Assembly (NCBI GenBank): GCA_020426065.1
Contig: JAGQQT010000248.1
Coordinates: forward strand, 1 to 6,279
From: Planctomycetaceae bacterium
GTDB lineage: Bacteria; Planctomycetota; Planctomycetia; Planctomycetales; Planctomycetaceae
Direction of reading: 5' to 3'
Length of the DNA stretch: 6,279 nucleotides
Numbering within the stretch: the first letter of the stretch is position 1; every line of letters starts with the position of its first letter. Shown here piece by piece: positions 1-5,705 of the stretch. The position numbers were made by a program, and so were the translations under genes. Under the pieces are notes generated by a model. It ran no database searches and was not told the origin of the DNA. It saw only the letters and a program-made list of their open reading frames with translations.

Positions 1-1269
1 CGTACGAATAAACATAGCCTTGCCAACCGGAGCCGGAGTGGCCATGCACCCGGATTCCAGCTGATTTTCTGCAACAATCTGCAACGAGTCTCCCGGTTTG
101 ACGACAGTCGTCTTTCCGTCTTCATCGCAGAAATAAATATGTCCACCGGCATAAACAGGTGAAGCGGAAAACGTCCCGCCGACCCGCTCCTGCCAGATCA
201 TCTCGCCCGTTTTCGCATCCAGACAGGTTGCCACACCAATTTTGTCAGCGATGGCATAAATCCGGCCATCAATCAACAACTGGGATGGCTTGGAGGGCAT
301 TGTCCGATCGTAATTCCAGAGCACGTGGGTTTCGGTTACGTCCCCCTTTGCACCACTGGGGTTGACCGCCATGACGCTCCCTTTGCCAAACCCGGTCCCG
401 ATATAAATCGTTTTGCCATCAAACAGAGGGCGGTTGGCTGTGGAGTGCTGTTCGTATCGAACCCACCACAACTCTTCTCCGGTCAGGGGATCATAAGCCA
501 TCGCCGCTTTGGCGTAAGGACTGATCAGCTGAGGCTGTCCATCGATTTCCAGAACCACGGGTGTTCCGTAGGCTTTTTTATGGTCGCCGTTGTCGGTCTC
601 AAACAGGTCCATCCGGTCTTTTTTCCAGACGGTTTCGCCGGTCTCCTTGTTGAAGGCCACCAGGTACTGATAATCATAGCCATCATAAGGCACGATCAGC
701 AGATTCTTATAAACAATCGGAGAAGATCCCGGTCCCCGCCAGTGATGGCAGGGCAGGTCTCGACGCTCCCAGAGTTTTTTCGCCGTCTGCCGATCCAGGC
801 AGGTGGTGCCGTAAGCTCCAAAATGAACGTAGATCCGATTCCCTTCAATCGTCGGTGTTGGAGAGGCATAACTGTTGGTCACGTGGATTTCATTGGGCAT
901 CTCATTCGTGAACATCAGCTCGTTATGAATCCACTCGCCCGTGCTTGCATTCAGGCACAGCACGTACATCTGCTTGCCATCTTCGGAAGCAGTCGTCATC
1001 CAGACTTCATTTCCATCCACAACGGGCGAAGACCAGCCGCGCATCGGAATTTCGGTCTTCCAGGCGACGTGCTCGGTTTCGCTCCATTGCAATGGCGGCG
1101 TGGCTTCCGAAGCATGACCGGTTCCAGCCGGGCCGCGGAATTCCGTCCAGCCCTGATCGGCAGCAAAGGTCCGACCCGATCCGGAGACAGTCAGGCACAA
1201 ACAGAGTCCCCACAAGGCGATCTGCGCAATGGGGGTCCGGCCAATTCGCTGTACAAAATCCTGTTTCAA
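1..1269 (-). CDS. Secreted PQQ-like beta-propeller repeat protein (5' part; C-terminus outside window)
   Basis: The minus-strand frame is open from a TTG at 1269-1267 to the left edge, giving 423 residues with no stop. TTG is the only reasonable start: an in-frame TAG lies at 1290-1288, no ATG or GTG lies between, and an AGGAG sits 8 nt upstream. Residues 1-36 look like a signal peptide, with basic residues, a hydrophobic stretch about 13-28, and cleavage near TFA|ADQ. The mature protein begins WTEFRGPAGTG, the opening typical of planctomycete PQQ-like proteins. At least five blade-type repeats ending in a TGE/TAK-x-x-W-like motif are visible near residues 104-115, 157-167, 205-215, 258-268 and 349-359, which fits an eight-bladed quinoprotein-dehydrogenase-like fold. 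Many members of this family lack proven PQQ binding or enzymatic activity, so a catalytic role is not claimed. It is probably periplasmic or envelope-associated. The 164-nt gap from the HIT gene and the promoter-like box suggest separate transcription. Confidence 0.9.
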   Translation of the reverse strand, partial: MKQDFVQRIGRTPIAQIALWGLCLCLTVSGSGRTFAADQGWTEFRGPAGTGHASEATPPLQWSETEHVAWKTEIPMRGWSSPVVDGNEVWMTTASEDGKQMYVLCLNASTGEWIHNELMFTNEMPNEIHVTNSYASPTPTIEGNRIYVHFGAYGTTCLDRQTAKKLWERRDLPCHHWRGPGSSPIVYKNLLIVPYDGYDYQYLVAFNKETGETVWKKDRMDLFETDNGDHKKAYGTPVVLEIDGQPQLISPYAKAAMAYDPLTGEELWWVRYEQHSTANRPLFDGKTIYIGTGFGKGSVMAVNPSGAKGDVTETHVLWNYDRTMPSKPSQLLIDGRIYAIADKIGVATCLDAKTGEMIWQERVGGTFSASPVYAGGHIYFCDEDGKTTVVKPGDSLQIVAENQLESGCMATPAPVGKAMFIRT

Positions 1270-1277
1270 CGCGCCAG

Positions 1278-1282
1278 CTCCT
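1278..1282 (-). promoter_or_regulatory. Ribosome binding site supporting the TTG start
   Basis: The minus strand reads AGGAG here, 8 nt before the TTG at 1269-1267. With the in-frame stop just upstream at 1290-1288, it decides in favour of the TTG start for the PQQ-like protein. Confidence 0.7.
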
Positions 1283-1299
1283 GATGACTAGAAGTCCAA

Positions 1300-1305
1300 A
1301 TTATA
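1300..1305 (-). promoter_or_regulatory. Candidate -10 box for the PQQ-like gene
   Basis: The minus strand reads a perfect TATAAT about 30 nt before the TTG start, which would give a leader of roughly 25 nt. No good -35 is found at 17 nt: a TTGACC exists but lies 23 nt upstream, which is too far. If this is a promoter, it may depend on an activator or an alternative sigma factor. Planctomycete promoters are poorly characterised, so this is only a candidate. Confidence 0.35.
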
Positions 1306-1311
1306 TCCATC

Positions 1312-1344
1312 CCCGGGCAATCGTATATGGTCAATCTGCCCGGG
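1312..1344. repeat. Perfect 8-bp inverted repeat with 17-bp spacer, upstream of the PQQ-like gene
   Basis: CCCGGGCA at 1312-1319 is mirrored by TGCCCGGG at 1337-1344. The centre, near 1328, falls where the -35 element would lie relative to the TATAAT at 1300-1305. No T-run follows on either strand, so it does not look like an intrinsic terminator. An operator for a dimeric regulator is possible, though GC-rich 8-mers can also pair by chance. Confidence 0.4.
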
Positions 1345-1433
1345 AACCGCTGAAATCCAGATAGTCCGATTCGTCTATCCGTTGCCGATATTCCGCTGGA
1401 ACAACCACAACTCTACCCACCCCGAAACCCCAG

Positions 1434-1943
1434 TTAACTGTTCATTTCCTGACTCAGTTTCTGATAAAGGGCCTCCAGGGATTGGGGGATCACTTTGGTT
1501 TGTGCCAGTACCGGCATGAAGTTCGTATCACCATTCCAACGTGGAACGATGTGCCAATGCAAGTGTCCGGGCAATCCTGCCCCGGCAACCCGCCCCAGAT
1601 TCAGGCCGATATTGAAGCCATCCGGCTGAATGGTCTGCCGTAAAAGCTCCACCATTCTGACCAGCAATTCCTGGCATTCAGCCTGCGTTTCGGCCGGGAT
1701 TTCCGTTAAATCTCCCAGGTGACCCTGCGGTGCGATTAACAGATGACCATTATTATAAGGATAGCGATTGAACACGATAAAAGCGTGTTTCCCTCTGTGC
1801 AGCACCAGGTTTCTTGCATCTTCCTCCGGCTGGTCCCGATAACTGCATAGAAAGCAGCCTGATTCCGGTTTGGGTTGGGGAGCAGGGGCATCCTGTTCGA
1901 TATAGGCCAGCCGCCACGGGGCCCAGATTGTTTCCAGCGACAT
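1434..1943 (-). CDS. HIT family protein, diadenosine polyphosphate hydrolase/phosphorylase-like
   Basis: The product is 169 residues, a usual length for the HIT branch that includes the mycobacterial Ap4A phosphorylase Rv2613c. The histidine triad is visible as HLHWH (His127, His129, His131) in GLPGHLHWHIVPRWNGD. In the family the middle histidine is the nucleophile that takes the nucleotidyl group. Cys30 and Cys33 (CFLC), with His75 and perhaps His127, resemble the structural zinc site of many bacterial HIT proteins. The PYNNGHLLIAP segment (62-72) is the typical nucleotide-binding strand. The start, MSLETIWAPWR, is usual for this branch. AGGAG at 1954-1950 lies 6 nt before the ATG. It is cytosolic and probably degrades Ap4A or related nucleotides. 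The exact substrate, and whether cleavage is by water or phosphate, cannot be told from sequence. It is divergent from the purU-like gene. Confidence 0.9.
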   Translation of the reverse strand: MSLETIWAPWRLAYIEQDAPAPQPKPESGCFLCSYRDQPEEDARNLVLHRGKHAFIVFNRYPYNNGHLLIAPQGHLGDLTEIPAETQAECQELLVRMVELLRQTIQPDGFNIGLNLGRVAGAGLPGHLHWHIVPRWNGDTNFMPVLAQTKVIPQSLEALYQKLSQEMNS

Positions 1944-2072
1944 CGGATTCTCCTAAAATCTTTACGGGCAGGGCGTGATCGAGCCGTTTGAGTCTGGTGG
2001 CAAGTTTCAGAGGCTTGACCGATTTCCCATTCCCCGGTTGGAATCTCTTCGGATCCAGGAAGTTGAGACAGC
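1944..2072. promoter_or_regulatory. Divergent intergenic region between the HIT and purU-like genes
   Basis: This 129-bp spacer lies between two genes transcribed away from each other, so it must hold the start signals for both unless one is read from further away. A TTGACC at 2015-2020 (plus strand) could be a -35 for the purU-like gene, but nothing resembling TATAAT follows at 16-18 nt. No convincing box pair was found for the HIT gene. The promoter role is inferred from gene orientation. Confidence 0.45.
1950..1954 (-). promoter_or_regulatory. Ribosome binding site of the HIT gene
   Basis: AGGAG on the minus strand, 6 nt before the ATG at 1943-1941, is a strong standard site that confirms this start. 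Confidence 0.7.
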
Positions 2073-2930
2073 ATGTACGTCACTATAACCGCCGTCGGGC
2101 CTGACAATCGAGGGTTAGCCGATCCAATTGTCCATTACGTGACCGGAGCGGGAGCCAACATTGCCGAAATCCAGATGTACGACCGCGACTCCGCTCATCT
2201 GTTTGCCATGATGCTGCGGGCCGACTGGCCAGTCGACCACGAACCGATCTCGGTCCTCCGGGCTCACCTGCAGGAAATTGGGAAGTTGAAAGGGCTGTCC
2301 ATCCGCGTCTGGTCACGTGAAGAAAACCCGGGGCCTCCCCGACTCGCCATCTGCACCACCTATCGGCCCGAAATTCCACTCGCCCTGCTCCGCAGTATTC
2401 GGGATGGCCAGCTCAAAGCCGAAGCGGCCGTCATGCTGGGAAACCGCTCAGCCTGCCGCAGAGTGGCCGAGCAGTTCAATGTCCCTTGGGAATCCATTGG
2501 AGACAAGCAGGGAGAACCGGATAACGATCGCTTTGTCTCCCTGCTCGATCAGTACCAGGTGGATTACATCGTGCTGGCTCGTTACATGCGAATTCTTCCT
2601 CCGCACATCTGCTGGGAATTTGCGGGTGGTCGCATCATCAATCTGCATCACGGACTCTTGCCATCGTTCCCCGGCTTCAGACCTTATCACGATGCCCACA
2701 GTCACAACATGCTCACCTTCGGCGCCACCGCTCACTTCATCGTGCCGGAACTGGATGCGGGAAACCAGATCATCCATCAGACCACTTTCACAGTGTTTCC
2801 CGGCACACCATTGCAGGAAATCATCCATCGCGGAGAAACCGACAACGAACCAACCTGCCTGGTTGAGGCGGTTCGCCGGGTTGTCGACCGGGAAGTTGAA
2901 CTTCACTTTCACCGGGTGATTCGCAAATAG
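2073..2930 (+). CDS. purU: Formyltetrahydrofolate deformylase-like protein (PurU family)
   Basis: The product is 285 residues, close to the 280 of E. coli PurU. PurU hydrolyses 10-formyl-tetrahydrofolate to formate and tetrahydrofolate, balancing the one-carbon pool and supplying formate for purine synthesis. Residues 1 to about 80 form an ACT regulatory domain (AVGPDNRGLADPIVHYV, then GANIAEIQMY). Residues from about 89 on form the formyltransferase-fold catalytic domain. Its landmarks are VMLGNRSACRRVAEQF (120-135), DYIVLARYMRIL (164-175) and NLHHGLLPSFPGFRPYHDA (190-208). Asn190, His192 and Asp228 match the Asn-His-Asp catalytic set of the superfamily. Two places differ from classical PurU: HHG replaces HHS at 192-194, and DAGNQII replaces DEGPII at 228-234, a one-residue insertion. 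The ATG is the first possible start, since an in-frame TGA lies at 2064-2066. An AGGAAG at 2057-2062 is a weak, distant ribosome site. The fold is secure; the precise activity is likely but unproven. Confidence 0.85.
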   Translation: MYVTITAVGPDNRGLADPIVHYVTGAGANIAEIQMYDRDSAHLFAMMLRADWPVDHEPISVLRAHLQEIGKLKGLSIRVWSREENPGPPRLAICTTYRPEIPLALLRSIRDGQLKAEAAVMLGNRSACRRVAEQFNVPWESIGDKQGEPDNDRFVSLLDQYQVDYIVLARYMRILPPHICWEFAGGRIINLHHGLLPSFPGFRPYHDAHSHNMLTFGATAHFIVPELDAGNQIIHQTTFTVFPGTPLQEIIHRGETDNEPTCLVEAVRRVVDREVELHFHRVIRK

Positions 2931-3092
2931 ATCTGGTCGGCTAACATTGATGGTCGGGCAACTGACTTGGCAGAATGAACCGGAGATGAATACTGGTGTC
3001 CACCCAGCATGCCAATCATCGATTGGCGTTGGGACCATTCCAGAAATCCTGACCGGTCAAGTTCAGCAAAGCAGTTACACCCTTCAGAATCC
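2931..3092 (+). promoter_or_regulatory. Leader region of pnkp with a weak candidate promoter
   Basis: These 162 bp separate the purU-like stop from the preferred pnkp start. A weak box pair is present: TTGATG at 2947-2952 and CAGAAT at 2971-2976, 18 nt apart, each matching four of six consensus bases. No terminator hairpin follows the purU-like gene, so read-through is possible. There is no clear purine-rich ribosome site just before 3093. A frame opening at ATG 2950 or ATG 2986 ends in a TGA that overlaps the pnkp ATG (ATGA at 3093-3096), which would allow translational coupling. Confidence 0.3.
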
Positions 3093-5690
3093 ATGAACAT
3101 CAAGATCCCCAAGCTCTCGCTCGTTGTCCTCATTGGTCCCAGTGGGTCGGGGAAAAGTACGTTTGCCCGGAATCACTTTCTGCCAACCGAAGTGATGTCT
3201 TCGGATTATTACCGGGGGCTTGTGAGCGATGACGAGAATGATCAGGCGGCAACCAGGGATGCGTTTGACGTTTTGCATTATGTGGCGGGCAAAAGACTGG
3301 CGCGAGGTCAGTTGACCGTCATTGATGCCACCAATGTGCAGAAAGAATCACGCCAGCCGCTGATTGCTCTGGCCAAAAAATATCATTGCCTGCCGGTTGC
3401 GATTGTCCTGAATGTCCCCGAAGAGGTTTGCCGGGAGCGGAACCGTTCGCGGCCCGATCGGGATTTCGGCCCCCATGTGGTGCGGAACCAGCGTTCACAA
3501 CTCCGGCGTTCGCTCAAAACTCTGAAGCGGGAAGGCTTCCGGCACACATTTTTTCTGAACTCAGTGGATGAGGTTGCCTCGTGCAGCATCGAACGGATTC
3601 CGCTTTGGAATGACCGTCGGGAGGAACGGGGACCGTTTGATCTGATTGGCGATATCCACGGCTGCGGAGATGAACTGGAAGAGTTGCTCGCAAAGCTCGG
3701 ATATGAGCGGCAGAGAGTGGAAAATCAGCCGCTGTGGGGTGAAGTGACCTATCAGCATCCGGAAGGACGGAAGGCCCTGTTTGTGGGGGACCTGGTGGAC
3801 CGCGGTCCGCGCGTTGTCGATGTCCTGAGGATCGTCCGCAACATGATTGTTCATGGTTCGGCATTGTGCGTGCCCGGAAACCATGACGTAAAGCTGCTGC
3901 GCAAATTACGGGGCAAGAATCCGAAAATGACGCACGGCCTGGCTCAGACCTGGAGTGAGATTGAATCACTGCCAGATGAAATTCGCGACCCGTTCTGTAC
4001 GGAGCTGGCTCAGTTTCTGGATGGCCTGGTCAGTCACTACGTGCTGGATGCGGGCAAGCTGGTTGTGGCTCATGCCGGAATCAAAGAAGAGTATCATGGA
4101 CGAGGCTCTGGCAAGGTGCGTGAGTTCTGCCTCTATGGAGACACCACCGGCGAAACCGACGAGTTCGGCATGCCGGTGCGGCTCAACTGGGCGGAGGAAT
4201 ATCGCGGGAACGCCCTGGTCGTTTACGGCCATACTCCGGTTGCCGAGCCTGCCTGGCTCAACCATACCGTGAATATCGATACCGGCTGCGTCTTCGGTGG
4301 CAAGCTGACAGCGCTGCGTTACCCGGAAGAGGAAATCGTTTCGGTTCCCGCTCGACAAACTTACTACGAACCGTCTCGGCCATTTCTGGCCGTCGACCAG
4401 CCGGATTCGTTATCGGCTCAGCAGTTGCACGATGACATTCTCGATGCGGAGGATGTGATTGGAAAGCGGATCATCTCGACCCGACTCGCCCATCGCATCA
4501 CGATTCGCGAAGAGAATGCCACCGCTGCTCTGGAAGTGATGAGCCGGTTTGCGGCTAATCCGAAATGGCTGATCTATCTCCCTCCCACCATGTCTCCCTG
4601 CGAAACTTCAGCGGAGCCGGGACTGCTGGAGCATCCTGCGGAAGCGTTTGCTTACTTTCGCAGTCAGGGTGTTTCGCAGGTGGTGTGCGAAGAAAAACAC
4701 ATGGGCTCGCGAGCGGTGGTGGTCATCTGCCGCGATGAAGAGGCCGCTCGATCCCGGTTTGGTGTGACAACGGGCGAAGCCGGAATCGTTTACACCCGCA
4801 CAGGCAGACCGTTTTTCAATGATGCTGATCTGGAAACTCGCTTTCTCGACCGGTTACGAACCGCCATGTCTGCCGCCGGATTCTGGGACGAGTTCCAGAC
4901 ATCCTGGGCCTGCTTCGATTGCGAGTTGATGCCTTGGTCGGCCAAGGCTCAGGATCTGCTGCGGACACAGTATGCAGCGGTCGGATCTGCGGGCAGTGCC
5001 TCGCTGCCGGAAGTCATGAACAGACTTCAGCAGACAACTCACCGGCTCTCTGGGGAGGAGCAGACCCAGGCCACCGCTCTTCTGGAACGGTTTCAGGATC
5101 GGCAGCAGCATATCGAACAGTTTGTCACCGCCTATCGGCAGTATTGCTGGCCGGTGGAAAGCCTCAACGGCCTGAAGCTGGCTCCGTTTCATCTGCTGGC
5201 CACGGAAGGAAAAGTGCATACCGATCGGAATCATGTCTGGCATATGGAAACGCTCGCCAGAATCTGTCGGGAGGACACCGAGATCCTGCTGGCCACGCCG
5301 TACAAAGTGATCGATCTTACGGATCTGAACAGCATCGCCACGGGAATCGAATGGTGGACGAACCTCACCGCCAGTGGCGGCGAAGGAATGGTGGTCAAAC
5401 CGTTTGACTGGATTGTGAACAGCAAAAAAGGACTGGTTCAACCCGCCGTGAAATGTCGGGGCAAGGAGTATCTGCGCATTATCTACAGCCCGGATTACGA
5501 TTCGGCCGAGAACCTGCCCCGCCTCCGCAGACGCAGCCTCGGACGGAAGCAGTCCCTGGCATTGCGGGAGTTCGCCCTGGGCATTGAAGGACTGGAACGT
5601 TTTGCCAGACGAGACCCCCTCCGCCTCATCCATGAATGCGTCTTCGGCGTCCTGGCCCTGGAAAGCGAACCAGTTGACCCCCGTTTGTGA
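3093..5690 (+). CDS. pnkp: Bacterial polynucleotide kinase-phosphatase-ligase (Pnkp), RNA repair enzyme
   Basis: The product is 865 residues, close to the roughly 870 of Clostridium thermocellum Pnkp. It is a three-domain RNA repair enzyme that phosphorylates 5'-OH ends, removes 3'-phosphate or 2',3'-cyclic phosphate, and carries an adenylyltransferase module for sealing. Kinase, about 1-170: P-loop GPSGSGKST (15-23) with Lys21 and Ser22, Asp38, Arg41, and lid arginines Arg116 and Arg120. Binuclear metallophosphatase, about 180-420: GDIHG (Asp187, His189), GDLVDRGP (Asp233, Arg237), GNHD (Asn263, His264), His327, GHTP (His380) and Asp396. Nucleotidyltransferase, about 455-865: EEKHMGSR with AMP-accepting Lys535, TRTGRPFF (568-575), DCELMPW (609-615), GGEGMVVKP (762-770) and QPAVKCRGKEYLRIIY (783-798), with a helical insertion near 620-690. 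The frame also opens at ATG 3009 (28 more residues), but starting at 3093 puts Lys21, Asp38, Arg116, Asp187 and Asp233 in the positions I recall for the Clostridium protein. It is cytosolic. No hen1 gene adjoins it. Confidence 0.95.
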   Translation: MNIKIPKLSLVVLIGPSGSGKSTFARNHFLPTEVMSSDYYRGLVSDDENDQAATRDAFDVLHYVAGKRLARGQLTVIDATNVQKESRQPLIALAKKYHCLPVAIVLNVPEEVCRERNRSRPDRDFGPHVVRNQRSQLRRSLKTLKREGFRHTFFLNSVDEVASCSIERIPLWNDRREERGPFDLIGDIHGCGDELEELLAKLGYERQRVENQPLWGEVTYQHPEGRKALFVGDLVDRGPRVVDVLRIVRNMIVHGSALCVPGNHDVKLLRKLRGKNPKMTHGLAQTWSEIESLPDEIRDPFCTELAQFLDGLVSHYVLDAGKLVVAHAGIKEEYHGRGSGKVREFCLYGDTTGETDEFGMPVRLNWAEEYRGNALVVYGHTPVAEPAWLNHTVNIDTGCVFGGKLTALRYPEEEIVSVPARQTYYEPSRPFLAVDQPDSLSAQQLHDDILDAEDVIGKRIISTRLAHRITIREENATAALEVMSRFAANPKWLIYLPPTMSPCETSAEPGLLEHPAEAFAYFRSQGVSQVVCEEKHMGSRAVVVICRDEEAARSRFGVTTGEAGIVYTRTGRPFFNDADLETRFLDRLRTAMSAAGFWDEFQTSWACFDCELMPWSAKAQDLLRTQYAAVGSAGSASLPEVMNRLQQTTHRLSGEEQTQATALLERFQDRQQHIEQFVTAYRQYCWPVESLNGLKLAPFHLLATEGKVHTDRNHVWHMETLARICREDTEILLATPYKVIDLTDLNSIATGIEWWTNLTASGGEGMVVKPFDWIVNSKKGLVQPAVKCRGKEYLRIIYSPDYDSAENLPRLRRRSLGRKQSLALREFALGIEGLERFARRDPLRLIHECVFGVLALESEPVDPRL

Positions 5691-5691
5691 T

Positions 5692-5697
5692 GAGGGA
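5692..5697 (+). promoter_or_regulatory. Ribosome binding site of the phosphatase-VOC gene
   Basis: GAGGGA begins directly after the pnkp stop codon and ends 8 nt before the ATG at 5706. The tight junction suggests translation from the pnkp transcript. Confidence 0.6.
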
Positions 5698-5705
5698 ATA
5701 CTTTG

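Noticed and set aside
325..1284. Long plus-strand open frame of 319 codons
   Set aside because: It is antisense to the PQQ-like gene, whose translation shows a signal peptide and propeller repeats. The plus-strand product has no recognisable domain.
1312..1344. Inverted repeat as a terminator for the HIT gene
   Set aside because: The loop is long (17 nt), no T-run follows, and it lies about 90 nt beyond the HIT stop and close to the next gene's start.
2015..2043. TTGACC as the -35 of a purU promoter
   Set aside because: The sequence at the right spacing (TTGGAA or TGGAAT) is a poor -10, so the promoter cannot be placed.
2317..2919. Plus-strand open frame of 200 codons inside the purU-like gene
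   Set aside because: It overlaps the catalytic domain of the purU-like gene in another frame. The product is low-complexity and serine-rich with no motif.
2931..3092. A remnant hen1 gene between the purU-like gene and pnkp
   Set aside because: The gap is only 162 bp and shows no methyltransferase motif in any frame I read.
4854..5633. Minus-strand open frame of 259 codons
   Set aside because: It lies wholly opposite the ligase domain of pnkp, where the ligase motifs are clear, and shows no family resemblance.
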